DNA of 64,000 bases. It comes from Gemmatimonadaceae bacterium. GTDB taxonomy: Bacteria > Gemmatimonadota > Gemmatimonadetes > Gemmatimonadales > Gemmatimonadaceae. Positions 38,065 to 47,393 of this stretch are shown piece after piece (position 1 is the first letter of the stretch; each line of letters begins with the position of its first letter). The translations under genes and the position numbers were made by a program. Location of the stretch: positions 119,995 to 183,994 of the forward strand of contig DATLUQ010000029.1 of the NCBI GenBank assembly GCA_035533015.1, written 5' to 3'. Under the pieces are notes generated by a model. The model was not told the origin of the DNA, did no database searches, and saw only the letters and a list, made by a program, of their open reading frames with translations.

Positions 38065-38526
38065 TCACTTGTGGTACGGTTCGCCGCGGACGATCGTCCC
38101 CGCCCGGTACAGTTGCTCGGACAGCACCAGCCGGGCCATCTCGTGCGGCAGGGTCCACGACGCCAGCGCGAGGCGCTTGGAGGCTCGGTCGCGCAATACG
38201 GGCGCCAGGCCGTAGGCTCCGCCGATGACGAACGCGACATCACGCGCCCGCTCGCGCGCTGCCTGGAGGTATCGGGCGAATGCCTCCGATGTCATCGCGT
38301 CGCCCCGCTCGTCGCACACCACGAGATCGGCGGCGCCGACTTTGGCCGCGAGACGCTCGCCCTCGCGGGCCAGGACCAGATCGGGGGGCGCCGACCGCGC
38401 CGGCTCCTCCCGGACTTCGTGCACCACGAGCGGCCAGTATCGGCCGGCGCGCATCTCGTAGAACGCGATCGCCGCCGCCAGCGCCGCATTGCGCGGCTTG
38501 CCGACGGCGGCGAGGATCACCTGCAC
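38065..38526 (-). CDS. rlmH: 23S rRNA (pseudouridine1915-N3)-methyltransferase RlmH
   Basis: A 153-residue SPOUT methyltransferase acting on helix 69 of 23S rRNA in the 70S ribosome. Motifs: the N-terminal VILAAVGKPRN, LVVCDERGDAMTSEAFA, the SAM-site FVIGGAYGL and LSEQLYRAGTIVRGEPYHK at the end, which is the strongly conserved RlmH tail. GTG 38526 places the protein start at the family position; an ATG upstream at 38589 would run into gdhA. Confidence 0.93.
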   Translation of the reverse strand: MQVILAAVGKPRNAALAAAIAFYEMRAGRYWPLVVHEVREEPARSAPPDLVLAREGERLAAKVGAADLVVCDERGDAMTSEAFARYLQAARERARDVAFVIGGAYGLAPVLRDRASKRLALASWTLPHEMARLVLSEQLYRAGTIVRGEPYHK

Positions 38527-38548
38527 GCCGCGCGACCGTGCGCCGGGT

Positions 38549-39856
38549 TCACGCGTACACGCCGCGGAGCCGGTGCACCGTGGCCACACGGCTGATCGCC
38601 AGCATGTAGGCCGCCGTGCGCATGTTCACCTTGTGCGTGGTGGAGAGGCGCAGGACGTCGGCGAAGCTGTTCCGCATGATGTCGTTCAGCCGTTCGTTCA
38701 CCACATCCTCGGTCCAGAAATAGCCGCCGCGGTCCTGCACCCATTCGAAATACGAGACCGTCACGCCGCCGGCGTTGGCCAGGATGTCGGGGATCACAAA
38801 CACGCCCTTCTCATCCAGAATCTCGTCGGCCTTCGCCGTCGTCGGCCCGTTGGCGCCCTCGCAGATGACTTTTGCGCGGATCTTATCGGCGTTCTTGCTC
38901 GTGATCACGTTCTCCAGCGCCGCCGGCACCAGCACGTCCACGTCCAGCGTCAGCAAGTCGGCGTTGGAGATCGCATCGCCTCCTGCGAACTTCTCGAGCG
39001 ACTTGTGATCCTGTACGTGCTTGATGGCCGCGGCGACGTCGATGCCCGCCTTGTTGTAGTAGGCGCCGGTGCGATCGCTGATCGCTTGGATCTTACACCC
39101 TTCTCGCGCCAACAGATCCGCCGCCACCGAACCCACGTTGCCGAAGCCTTGCACGGCCACGGTCGCGCCCTTGATCTCCATCCCGAGATGCTTGAGCGCT
39201 TCCTTGATCACGATCATGCACCCGCGCCCGGTTGCTTCCCGGCGGCCCAGCGAGCCGCCCATCTCCACCGGCTTGCCCGTCACCACCGCGGTGACCGTGT
39301 GCCGCATGTGCATCGAGTACGTGTCCATCACCCACGCCATCACGCGCTCGTTCGTGTTCACGTCGGGCGCTGGAACGTCGGAGTCCGGCCCCAGGGTGCT
39401 CATGATGCCCGAGGTGTAGCGCCGAGTCAGCCGCTCCAGCTCGCCCACGCTCATCTTGAGAGGGTCGCAGATCACGCCCCCCTTGGATCCCCCGAACGGC
39501 AGATTGACTACCGCGCACTTCCAGGTCATCCAAGCCGCCAGCGCCTTGACCTCCTCCAGCGTCACGTGTTCGTCGAAGCGAATCCCGCCCTTGGCTGGCC
39601 CGCGTGACGTGTTGTACAAGACACGATACCCCGTGTACACCTCGACTTCACCACTGTCGAGCATCACGGGGATCGAGATGATGATCTGTTTCTCAGGATG
39701 CCGCAGGACCTTGTACAGCCCGGGCTCGAGGTCGAGCAGTTCCGCCGCGCGATCGAACCGCGACATCATCGCCTCGAAGGGATTGTCCTCGTCGAGAAAG
39801 CGGTCCTTGTCGGGACGGACGATTTTATGTGTTGGCAGTCTCAGATCAGTCGCCAT
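38549..39856 (-). CDS. gdhA: Glutamate dehydrogenase (Glu/Leu/Phe/Val family)
   Basis: A 435-residue NAD(P)-dependent enzyme interconverting glutamate with 2-oxoglutarate and ammonia. The substrate domain has [18 protein letters not shown] and [15 protein letters not shown] with the catalytic lysines. The Rossmann domain has [17 protein letters not shown]. Length fits the hexameric class of about 415-450. ATG 39856 is preferred to one at 39928, which would sit inside lpxK. It starts 22 bases after lpxK. Confidence 0.94.
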   Translation of the reverse strand: MATDLRLPTHKIVRPDKDRFLDEDNPFEAMMSRFDRAAELLDLEPGLYKVLRHPEKQIIISIPVMLDSGEVEVYTGYRVLYNTSRGPAKGGIRFDEHVTLEEVKALAAWMTWKCAVVNLPFGGSKGGVICDPLKMSVGELERLTRRYTSGIMSTLGPDSDVPAPDVNTNERVMAWVMDTYSMHMRHTVTAVVTGKPVEMGGSLGRREATGRGCMIVIKEALKHLGMEIKGATVAVQGFGNVGSVAADLLAREGCKIQAISDRTGAYYNKAGIDVAAAIKHVQDHKSLEKFAGGDAISNADLLTLDVDVLVPAALENVITSKNADKIRAKVICEGANGPTTAKADEILDEKGVFVIPDILANAGGVTVSYFEWVQDRGGYFWTEDVVNERLNDIMRNSFADVLRLSTTHKVNMRTAAYMLAISRVATVHRLRGVYA

Positions 39857-39878
39857 GAGAGTCGGATGTGAGTCGGCG

Positions 39879-40919
39879 CTAGCCGGCGGTTGGAGGGTTG
39901 GATCGGGTCGCGGCGGCCGCGGCGTCAATCAGACGCTCCAGGTGTTCCCTCCCCTGGTCGACGGTCAACCGTTGTGAAACATACCATAGCGGCCCGGGAC
40001 CGGGCCACCGCGGCAATACCTTGACGGCGTCCTTGAGGGTGCAGACGGCCAGGGCGTCGCCGCGCGAGGCCTCCGCGGCCGCCCGCGCCAGTTCCGCGTC
40101 GCTGAACGCGTGGTGGTCCGGGAACGCCAGCAGCTCCACGTCGGCCCCGGCGCGGCGCAGCTGCGCGGCGAGCAGTTCGGGTTCCCCGACCCCCGTGATC
40201 AGCACGACGCGCCGCCCAACCGCCGCCGACAGCGGGAGCGACGCGCCCGACACGGCCGCCTCGATGGAGGCGGCCTCCAGATGCACCACGGCGCCCGGGG
40301 TTCCCGAAATCTCGGTTGCCCCCGCCAGCACCTGGGCCGCCTCGGCGGCGCTCGCCGTCTTCCGGGTCACCACCACAAGGGCTGCCCGGCGCAACGCCGA
40401 CGGCGGCTCGCGGAACGGCCCCGCCGGCAGCATCCGCCACCCGCGCAGGCCCCGTTCCGCCGAGACGAGCACCACGTCCGCGAGGCGCGTCACTCCCCGG
40501 TGCTGGAACGCGTCGTCGAGCACCGCGATCGTGGCTCCGAGTGCGCGGGCCCGCGCTAGCCCGGCCGCCCGGTCGGCTTCGACCACCACCGGAATGGCCG
40601 GATTGAGCCGCTCGTGCACTTGCGGCTCGTCGCCGCCATACCCCCGCAGGACGATGGCTGGCGCCGCGCCGCGGCGGGCCAACTCGCCGGCCATCCAGGC
40701 CGACACCGGGGTCTTGCCGGTGCCCCCGACGGTCAGATTGCCGACGGCGATCGCCGGGATAGCCCCGGGGCGCACCGGAAGCGCTCCAAGGTCGTACAGG
40801 GCGTTCCGGGCCGCCACGACGGCCCGGAAGACGGCCGCGGCGGGCCACAGGCCGAGCCTGGCGGCTCCCGCAGCACCGCCGCGATCGAACCAGAGCCGGT
40901 GCAGCATGGAGTCGCTCAC
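39879..40919 (-). CDS. lpxK: Tetraacyldisaccharide 4'-kinase
   Basis: A 346-residue P-loop kinase phosphorylating the lipid A disaccharide at 4'. The P-loop is [18 protein letters not shown] (GGTGKT at 65-70). Further motifs: [27 protein letters not shown] and [15 protein letters not shown] 40919 overlaps the stop of the acyltransferase gene (GTGA). It is the last gene of the bam-skp-lpx train. Confidence 0.93.
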   Translation of the reverse strand: MSDSMLHRLWFDRGGAAGAARLGLWPAAAVFRAVVAARNALYDLGALPVRPGAIPAIAVGNLTVGGTGKTPVSAWMAGELARRGAAPAIVLRGYGGDEPQVHERLNPAIPVVVEADRAAGLARARALGATIAVLDDAFQHRGVTRLADVVLVSAERGLRGWRMLPAGPFREPPSALRRAALVVVTRKTASAAEAAQVLAGATEISGTPGAVVHLEAASIEAAVSGASLPLSAAVGRRVVLITGVGEPELLAAQLRRAGADVELLAFPDHHAFSDAELARAAAEASRGDALAVCTLKDAVKVLPRWPGPGPLWYVSQRLTVDQGREHLERLIDAAAAATRSNPPTAG

Positions 40920-41578
40920 GCGCCCCCCGCTGCCCCCGCGGCCACCGCCACGGCCGCGTCCAGCGCCGCCCGGTAGCTCGGCGTCAGGGCGGCGAGGTCG
41001 CGCGGATTCCCGGCCGGCGGGCTGATGAAATCGCCGTAGGCGATCGTCACGCGGGCAAACGGCTTCGGAATCGTGAATCGGTCCCAACTCTTCAGGTGCC
41101 ACGCACGCGAGGCATGGGCGCCGAACGGCACGACCGGCCGGCCGGACCGCTGCGACACGAGGAGCGTTCCCGCGGCGAAGCTGTGGTCCGGCCCCCGCGG
41201 TCCATCGGGCGTTATCCCCACGTCGAACCCGGCATCCAACTCCCGCGTCATGCCGACGAGCGCCCGGCTGGCGCCCCGCGTCGTCGAGCCGCGCACGGTG
41301 CGGTATCCCAGCGCCTCGGCGATGCGGGCGATCAACTCGCCGTCGCGGTGCTCGCTTATCAGCACACTGATATTCTGCCCCCGGTGCGCCCACAGCTGCG
41401 CCAGCAGTTGCCCGTGCCAGATCACGATCAGCACGGGCTCCCGGCGACGCCGCGCTTCCCGGAGGGCGGCATCATGCACGTAGCGCACGCGCCACGTACG
41501 CGCCAACAACCACACCACGGCGACCCCCAGACGCGCGGTCCACCGCGTGCGCCAATCCGCCGCGCTGCGATCGCTCAT
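40916..41578 (-). CDS. DUF374 lysophospholipid/lipid A-type acyltransferase
   Basis: A 220-residue acyltransferase-like protein: one N-terminal hydrophobic helix, the conserved IVIWHGQLLAQLW, ISEHRDGELIARI, GITPDGPRGPDHSFAAGTLLVS and PVVPFGAHAS. DUF374 proteins are distant relatives of LpxL and PlsC, and they are often encoded beside lpxK and waaA. It may add a secondary acyl chain to lipid A. The exact substrate is inferred from position only. Confidence 0.8.
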   Translation of the reverse strand: MSDRSAADWRTRWTARLGVAVVWLLARTWRVRYVHDAALREARRRREPVLIVIWHGQLLAQLWAHRGQNISVLISEHRDGELIARIAEALGYRTVRGSTTRGASRALVGMTRELDAGFDVGITPDGPRGPDHSFAAGTLLVSQRSGRPVVPFGAHASRAWHLKSWDRFTIPKPFARVTIAYGDFISPPAGNPRDLAALTPSYRAALDAAVAVAAGAAGGA

Positions 41579-42702
41579 CGCCGACCAGGGGTTGCGGCCA
41601 GCGCCGCCGCCATGTCGGCCACCCGCCCTGCGGCGCCCGCCGTGCCCAGCGCCCCGCGCACCTCGGCCAGCCCGGCCAGCATGGCATCCCGCCCCGGATC
41701 GCCGCGTCGCAACAGCGGCTCCAGCGCGTCGGCCACCGCTGCCGGACGCAACGCGCTCTGCACGAACTCGGGTGCCAGCTCGCGCCCCGCAACCACGTTC
41801 ACCAGTCCGATGTGCGGGATGCGCACCAGCCGCCGGGCGAGGGCGTAGGTGACCCTGCTCGTGCGGTACGCCACGACCAGCGGGCAACCGGCCACCGCGG
41901 CTTCGAGCGTGGTCGTCCCACTCTTGCACATCGCGGCGTCGGCCGCGCGCAGCACGGTGAACGACGCCCCGCGCACCATGGGGTACGGGCACTGGCCGGT
42001 ATCGAGGTTCACCGTGGGCGCGACGCTCACGACCACCTGTAGACGCGGGTCGCGAAGGCGCAGTTCGTCGGCCACCCGCACGAAATCGTCGAGGTGCCGC
42101 AGGATCTCCTGCGCCCGGCTGCCCGGAAAGAGCGCGAGCATCGGAGCGTCGGCCCGCACGCCGAGCGAGGCGCGCGCCTCGGCCTGGCTCGGCAGGGCCG
42201 CCACCCGGTCGAGCAGGGGGTGTCCCACGAACGTCGCGTCGATTCCGTGCTCGGCCAATAGGGCCTGCTCGAACGGCAGGATGACCGCCGCCTTCGTCAC
42301 CCACCGGGCCAGCTTGTCCAGACGCCCTGCGCCCCATGCCCAGACCTGCGGCGTGATGTAGTACAGCACCGGGACACCGGCGTCGGCCGCCGCCCTGGCG
42401 ACCTTCATGTTGAATCCTGGATAGTCGATCAGGATGACCAGCGCCACGCGGCCCGACCGGATGCGCGCTTCGAGTTGCCGCAGCAGCGCCCAGTGCTTGG
42501 GCACGTGGCGCAGCACCTCGACGAACCCCATCACCGCCAATTGGTCGGCGTGTTCGAGCAACGCGACGCCGGCCTCGCGCATCTGATCTCCGCCGATGCC
42601 GACGAGCGCGAAGGGCGCACCTCGCGCCTTGAGTTCGCGGGCCACCCCGGAGGCGTGCAGGTCGCCGGAGGCCTCCCCGGCGACGAACACGATCTCACGC
42701 AC
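41575..42702 (-). CDS. lpxB: Lipid-A-disaccharide synthase
   Basis: A 375-residue GT-B glycosyltransferase joining UDP-2,3-diacylglucosamine and lipid X. The N-terminus IVFVAGEASGDLHASGV is diagnostic. Others: GIGGDQMREAGV, LIDYPGFNMKVAR, YYITPQVWAWGAGR and LFPGSRAQEILRHL. GTG 42702 starts at the family position and overlaps the oxidoreductase gene by eight bases. LpxH or LpxI, which makes one of its substrates, is not in the window. Confidence 0.95.
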   Translation of the reverse strand: MREIVFVAGEASGDLHASGVARELKARGAPFALVGIGGDQMREAGVALLEHADQLAVMGFVEVLRHVPKHWALLRQLEARIRSGRVALVILIDYPGFNMKVARAAADAGVPVLYYITPQVWAWGAGRLDKLARWVTKAAVILPFEQALLAEHGIDATFVGHPLLDRVAALPSQAEARASLGVRADAPMLALFPGSRAQEILRHLDDFVRVADELRLRDPRLQVVVSVAPTVNLDTGQCPYPMVRGASFTVLRAADAAMCKSGTTTLEAAVAGCPLVVAYRTSRVTYALARRLVRIPHIGLVNVVAGRELAPEFVQSALRPAAVADALEPLLRRGDPGRDAMLAGLAEVRGALGTAGAAGRVADMAAALAATPGRR

Positions 42703-43696
42703 GCGCGTGGTCTCCGGCGCCTTTGAGCGCCGGCAGCGTCCGTTCGATCTCGCCCACGATGCGCAGCGCCACGGCCAGCGCCTCGCGCCCATCGTGGCCG
42801 CTCACGACCACCGGTGCCGTGCCGCGCACCGCCTCCAGGAAGCTCTCGAATTCGAGCCGCAAGGGCTCCCCTTCAGGCGCCTCCAACGGCACACGTTCCA
42901 CGAACGCGTCCACCGACGCCGCGGCCTTGGCCAGCGCCGCGAGATCCACGTCGGTGCGCAACCGATAGAACTCCCCCACGCCGGCCGCCAGGTCGAGCGA
43001 CAGATACCCGCTCCCCTGGAAGATGCGCAGCTTGCGCATCCGGTCGCGCGACACGCGGCTGGCCGTGATGTTGGCCACCGCCCCCGACGCGAATTCGATG
43101 CGCGCGTTGGCGATGTCCACGAATGGTGTGAGCACGGGAATGCCCACCGCCGTCAGCCCCGACACGCCGCTCCCCACGAGCGTGCGCACCAGGTCGATGT
43201 CGTGGATCATCAGGTCGAGCACCACGGCTACGTCGGATCCGCGTGGATTGAACGGCGCCAGCCGGTCACTCTCGATGAACCGGGGCGCTTCGACGTACGG
43301 CAGAGCCGCGCGGATCGCGCGATTGAACCGTTCCACGTGGCCGATCTGGATGAGCGCCCCGGTGCGCTTGGCGGTCGCCACCAGTTCGTCCGCTTCGGCC
43401 AGCGTGGCGGCGATCGGCTTCTCGATCAGCAGGTGCTTGCCACGTTCCAGCGCCGTCTTGGCCACGGCGAAATGGGCTGGCGTGGGGACGACGACCGTCG
43501 CTGCGTCCACAACGTCGAGCAGTGCGTCGATGCTCGGGAACGCCGGAACACCCAGCTCCTTGGTCACGTGGGCCGCCCGCGCCGCATTGGCTTCGTAGAA
43601 TCCGGCAAACGCCACGCCCGGCATCTCGCGCATGATGCGCACGTGATGGAATCCGAGCGCCCCGGCCCCAATCACTCCCACACGGATATCGCTCAC
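42695..43696 (-). CDS. Gfo/Idh/MocA family oxidoreductase in the lpx operon
   Basis: A 333-residue NAD(P)-dependent oxidoreductase. The Rossmann motif GVIGAGALGFHHVRIM is at about 7-22 and the catalytic EKP is at 92-94 (HLLIEKPIAA). The C-terminal domain is of the Gfo/Idh type. It is locked between lpxA and lpxB with overlapping ends, so a sugar-nucleotide substrate in lipid A synthesis is likely. In Acidithiobacillus and Leptospira the equivalent position holds GnnA, which oxidises UDP-GlcNAc at C3 for amino-lipid A. No GnnB-like aminotransferase is nearby, so that role is a hypothesis. Confidence 0.85.
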   Translation of the reverse strand: MSDIRVGVIGAGALGFHHVRIMREMPGVAFAGFYEANAARAAHVTKELGVPAFPSIDALLDVVDAATVVVPTPAHFAVAKTALERGKHLLIEKPIAATLAEADELVATAKRTGALIQIGHVERFNRAIRAALPYVEAPRFIESDRLAPFNPRGSDVAVVLDLMIHDIDLVRTLVGSGVSGLTAVGIPVLTPFVDIANARIEFASGAVANITASRVSRDRMRKLRIFQGSGYLSLDLAAGVGEFYRLRTDVDLAALAKAAASVDAFVERVPLEAPEGEPLRLEFESFLEAVRGTAPVVVSGHDGREALAVALRIVGEIERTLPALKGAGDHARA

Positions 43697-44469
43697 ACCA
43701 CCACTCCCCGGTCGCTCTCGTCGAAGAATTGCAGGAACGCCTCGACCTCCGGGAACATCTGGAGGTCGGTCCGTGCCTTGGCTCGCGCCTGCGACACGTT
43801 CAGTTCGGATTTGAAGAACATGCGGTACGCCCGCTTCAGTTCCCGCACCACCGGCTCGGAAAAATTGTTGCGCTGCAGCCCAATGCTGTTCAGTCCGAAC
43901 AATTTGATCGGGTTGCCCACGGCCTTCACGTATGGCGGGACGTCCTTGGCGATCCGCGAACACCCCCCCACGAATGAATAGGCGCCGATCTTCACGAACT
44001 GGTGCGCCGCGCTCTGACCCGACACGATCGCCCGGTCGTGGACGGTCACGTGCCCCGCGAATTGCACGTTGTTGCCCAGGATCACGTTGTTCCCGATGTG
44101 GCAGTCGTGCGCCAGGTGGACGTACGACATCACGAAGCAGTCGCGCCCCACCGTCGTCTTGTAACTCTGGCTCGTGCCTCGATTGATCGTCACATACTCG
44201 CGGATCACCGTATTCTCGCCGACTTCGACGGTGGTCCGTTCGCCCTTGAACTTGAGGTCCTGAGGCGCGCCACCGAGGATCGACCCGATCCCCACCGTGA
44301 CGCGGGGGGCCAGCGTGACGTGCCGCTCCAACACCGTGCGCGCGGCGAGCTTGCAGCCGTCGCCGATGACGCAGTCCTCGCCCACGATCGCCCAGGGTCC
44401 GATCTCGACGCCGCGGCCGAGCTTCACGCCGGGATCGACGATCGCTGTTGGATGGATGATCGCGCTCAT
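43693..44469 (-). CDS. lpxA: UDP-N-acetylglucosamine acyltransferase
   Basis: A 258-residue left-handed beta-helix enzyme starting the lipid A pathway. Hexapeptide repeats run from [20 protein letters not shown] through [22 protein letters not shown] segments. The catalytic histidine is H121 in [13 protein letters not shown]. The C-terminal helical domain includes [23 protein letters not shown]. It overlaps lpxC-fabZ by four bases. Confidence 0.96.
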   Translation of the reverse strand: MSAIIHPTAIVDPGVKLGRGVEIGPWAIVGEDCVIGDGCKLAARTVLERHVTLAPRVTVGIGSILGGAPQDLKFKGERTTVEVGENTVIREYVTINRGTSQSYKTTVGRDCFVMSYVHLAHDCHIGNNVILGNNVQFAGHVTVHDRAIVSGQSAAHQFVKIGAYSFVGGCSRIAKDVPPYVKAVGNPIKLFGLNSIGLQRNNFSEPVVRELKRAYRMFFKSELNVSQARAKARTDLQMFPEVEAFLQFFDESDRGVVV

Positions 44470-45734
44470 TTGTCGCGCACCATGGCGCCCATCTCCGCTT
44501 CCGCCACCATTTCTCCGTCCACCCTGGCCACGCCTTTCATTTTGCACATCGCGCCGCGGATCTGAACCACGTCGAGTTCGAACCGCAACTGGTCGCCCGG
44601 ACGCACGGGCCGCCTCCACTTCACGTGGTCCAGCGACGTGAAATACACGACCTTGTTCTGCGGGTCCGGGAACGTGCCCATCAAGAGCATGCCCCCCACC
44701 TGCGCCATGGCTTCGATGATCAGCACCCCCGGCATGATCGGATGGCCCGGGAAGTGTCCCTGGAAGAACGGCTCGTTGATCGTGACGTTCTTGAGTCCCA
44801 CGATGCGCTTCCGCGGCTCCATCTCCAGAATGCGATCCACCAACAGGAACGGATACCGGTGCGGCAGCACCTTGATGATGTCGTCGATCTCCAGCACGGT
44901 CGTCTCCTTCTTGAGCGCCTCACGCATCGCCCGCACGAGCTTCACGGTGCCGCGGTGGCTCGGCTTCACAGCCACCACGCGCGCCCTCACCCGCGCCCCG
45001 GCGAGCGCCAGATCTCCCACACAGTCCAGCGCCTTGTGGCGCACGAATTCATCGGACCACCGCAAGACGTTATCCACCACCGCCGACTCGTCCAGCACCA
45101 CCGTATTCTGGGTCGACGCCCCGCGAATCAGCCCCATCGCCCGCAGCGGCTCCACCTCACGCGTGAAGCCGAAGGTGCGCGCCGATGCCAGCTCAGAAAC
45201 GAACACCGATTCGTTCACCCCCGACGCCCACCGCTGCCGCCCGATCAGCGGATGCGGAAAGTCGATCGTCACGTCCAGCTCCAGATCCGAGGCCGGGTAC
45301 GCCTCGTACACCGAGTCGCCGTCGGCTACCCGCACCGCCTGGCGCAATTCCCAAAACTGGACGATTCCGGGCTGCGGCGCGATGCCTGCCCGTTTGAGTG
45401 CCTCCACGAACGGCGCCGCGCTGCCGTCCACGATCGGCGGCTCCGGTCCGTCCAGGTCGATGATCACGTCGTCGATGCCAAGCGCCCCCACCGCCGCCAG
45501 CACGTGCTCCACCGTGTGCACCGACACCGGGTCCTCGCCGATCTGGGTGCGGCGGTCGCTGAGCACCGCGGTATCGACGGTGGCTGCGATCAGCGGCTCG
45601 CCGGGCAGATCGGTACGCCGGAACGCGACGCCCTGCCCACTCGGCGCCGGCTGGAACGTCAGCCGGCAGGCAACGCCGAGGTGAAGCCCCACGCCCTCCA
45701 TGCTCACTGGCCTGGCGACCGTGCGCCGCCTCAC
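44466..45734 (-). CDS. lpxC-fabZ: Fused UDP-3-O-acyl-GlcNAc deacetylase / 3-hydroxyacyl-ACP dehydratase
   Basis: A 422-residue fusion. Residues 1-270 are LpxC, with zinc ligands H77 (TVEHVLAA), H233 and D237 ([11 protein letters not shown]) and general acid H260 (PSHRGTV). Residues about 280-422 are Fab[14 protein letters not shown], catalytic H327 ([13 protein letters not shown]) and E341 (EAMAQVGG). Fusion ties lipid A deacetylation to fatty-acid dehydration, which compete for hydroxyacyl-ACP. Similar fusions are known in Bacteroidetes/Chlorobi. It starts with GTG 45734, overlapping lpxD. Confidence 0.95.
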   Translation of the reverse strand: MRRRTVARPVSMEGVGLHLGVACRLTFQPAPSGQGVAFRRTDLPGEPLIAATVDTAVLSDRRTQIGEDPVSVHTVEHVLAAVGALGIDDVIIDLDGPEPPIVDGSAAPFVEALKRAGIAPQPGIVQFWELRQAVRVADGDSVYEAYPASDLELDVTIDFPHPLIGRQRWASGVNESVFVSELASARTFGFTREVEPLRAMGLIRGASTQNTVVLDESAVVDNVLRWSDEFVRHKALDCVGDLALAGARVRARVVAVKPSHRGTVKLVRAMREALKKETTVLEIDDIIKVLPHRYPFLLVDRILEMEPRKRIVGLKNVTINEPFFQGHFPGHPIMPGVLIIEAMAQVGGMLLMGTFPDPQNKVVYFTSLDHVKWRRPVRPGDQLRFELDVVQIRGAMCKMKGVARVDGEMVAEAEMGAMVRDK

Positions 45735-46801
45735 GCGTCTTCCTCGGACCGCGCCAGCAGCCGCTCGATGCGTCGTAGCAGGCCGGGCAGCTTGAACATC
45801 GCGGCCTGCGCGCGGAGCGCTTCCTTGTGCGGCCGAGCCGGGTAGCCCGACCAGGTCTCTCCGGCCGGGATGTCACCGAATACGCCGGCCTGCGCGGCCA
45901 GCGTCGCCCCCGCGCCGATCGTGAGGTGGCCCGCCACCCCTACCTGTCCGGCCAGGATGCACCCGTCTTCGATGTGCGCCGATCCGGCAACGCCCACCTG
46001 CGCCATGAGCAGGCACAACCGGCCGATCCGGACGTTGTGCCCCACCTGCACCAGATTGTCGAGCTTCGTTCCAGCGCCTATGACCGTGTCGTCGATGCTC
46101 CCGCGATCGATCGTCGAATTGGCGCCGATCTCGACGTCGTCCTCGAGAATGCATCCGCCCACGTGCGGGATCTTCTCGTGGCGGTCGCCGCGGAACACAT
46201 ACCCGAACCCGTCGGCGCCGATCCGGCCCCCCGACTGCACGATCACACGCCGGCCCAGTTGCGCATTGGCATACACGGTCACGCCGGCGTAGAGCTGCAC
46301 GTCGTCGCCCAAACGCGCGCCCGCCCCCACAACGGTCTGCGCACCGACCGTCACGCGATCGCCGAGCATGGCCCCGGGTTCGATCACCGCGTACGGTCCG
46401 ATGCTCGGCGCCTCGCCGATCCGCACGCCGGAGCCGATGATCGCCGTGGGATGGATGCCGGGCGTCCGCCCCGGCGCCCGATAGAACCGTGGGATGAGCG
46501 ACAGCAACGCGTCGTGTGGCTTCGCGACCACGATACGCGCCCCCGCCGCCGACGGCAGCCCCGCCAGCTCCGGCGTCACGAGCACGACGCCGGCTGCCGA
46601 CGACTCCAGGAACGGCGCGTACTTCGCCGACGCGCAGAAGCTCAACTCGTCGGCCCGCGCACGGTCGAGCGGGGCGATGGCGCGCACCACCACCGCCGCG
46701 TCGCCCTTCAATTCACCGTGGACCAACTGGGCGACGTCAGCCGCGGTGAGAACGAGTCCGTCCTCACCGCCTCCGCCACGCGCCGCCCGCTCCGCCGTCA
46801 C
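45731..46801 (-). CDS. lpxD: UDP-3-O-acylglucosamine N-acyltransferase
   Basis: A 356-residue trimeric beta-helix enzyme adding the N-linked acyl chain. The N-terminal uridine domain has [23 protein letters not shown]. Hexapeptide repeats follow ([41 protein letters not shown] with the catalytic histidine region; [20 protein letters not shown]). A C-terminal helix ends the protein. GTG 46801 overlaps the skp stop (GTGA). Confidence 0.95.
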   Translation of the reverse strand: MTAERAARGGGGEDGLVLTAADVAQLVHGELKGDAAVVVRAIAPLDRARADELSFCASAKYAPFLESSAAGVVLVTPELAGLPSAAGARIVVAKPHDALLSLIPRFYRAPGRTPGIHPTAIIGSGVRIGEAPSIGPYAVIEPGAMLGDRVTVGAQTVVGAGARLGDDVQLYAGVTVYANAQLGRRVIVQSGGRIGADGFGYVFRGDRHEKIPHVGGCILEDDVEIGANSTIDRGSIDDTVIGAGTKLDNLVQVGHNVRIGRLCLLMAQVGVAGSAHIEDGCILAGQVGVAGHLTIGAGATLAAQAGVFGDIPAGETWSGYPARPHKEALRAQAAMFKLPGLLRRIERLLARSEEDA

Positions 46802-47382
46802 TCGTTGGGTGGGGTGTCCAGCTTCTTGATCGCCTTGGCGGCCGAGTCCCTCTTGGCGGCCGCGGCGATTTTCAACCGGGCGATCACCTTGTCGGTGATG
46901 TCGAGGTTCTTGTCCGAACTCAGCACCGCCTGCGAATCGATGATCAGCTCGTAGCCGTTGTCGACTCGGACCTTGTCGAGCATGTCGCGCACGGCCTGCA
47001 TCACGGGGCCCATCAGCTCGGTCTGCCGCGACTGGGCCTGCTGATTGATCGCGCTCTGACGGTCGGCGTACTCCTGCTGCTTGGCCTGGATGGCCTTCTG
47101 CCGCGCCTGCTTGGCCGCGTCGGTCAGCGTCGCTTCGGCCTTCTGGTAGTCGCTGATCATCGTCTGGATGCTCGCGCTGAGCGTGCTCAACTCGGTGGTC
47201 CAGGCGGCCGATTCGGCGTTGTATGTCGACTCTGCCTGGGCGCGCCCCGGCGCCACGTCGAGCAGGGCCTGCGTGTTCACGTAGACGATCTTGGGTACCG
47301 CCGGCTGCTGGGCGCGGGTCGGCATCGCGCCGAGCACGAGGCCGGCGGCCGCGATGGTCGTCGCACGAAAAATGGAATTCAT
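46798..47382 (-). CDS. skp: Skp/OmpH-family periplasmic chaperone
   Basis: A 194-residue secreted protein: signal peptide ([19 protein letters not shown]), then [16 protein letters not shown], a long charged coiled coil with many Gln/Ala/Lys ([28 protein letters not shown]), and a final beta segment [24 protein letters not shown]. This is the OmpH/Skp layout. It holds unfolded outer-membrane proteins for BamA, encoded just upstream. Confidence 0.9.
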   Translation of the reverse strand: MNSIFRATTIAAAGLVLGAMPTRAQQPAVPKIVYVNTQALLDVAPGRAQAESTYNAESAAWTTELSTLSASIQTMISDYQKAEATLTDAAKQARQKAIQAKQQEYADRQSAINQQAQSRQTELMGPVMQAVRDMLDKVRVDNGYELIIDSQAVLSSDKNLDITDKVIARLKIAAAAKRDSAAKAIKKLDTPPNE

Positions 47383-47393
47383 GAGCGCTCCGT

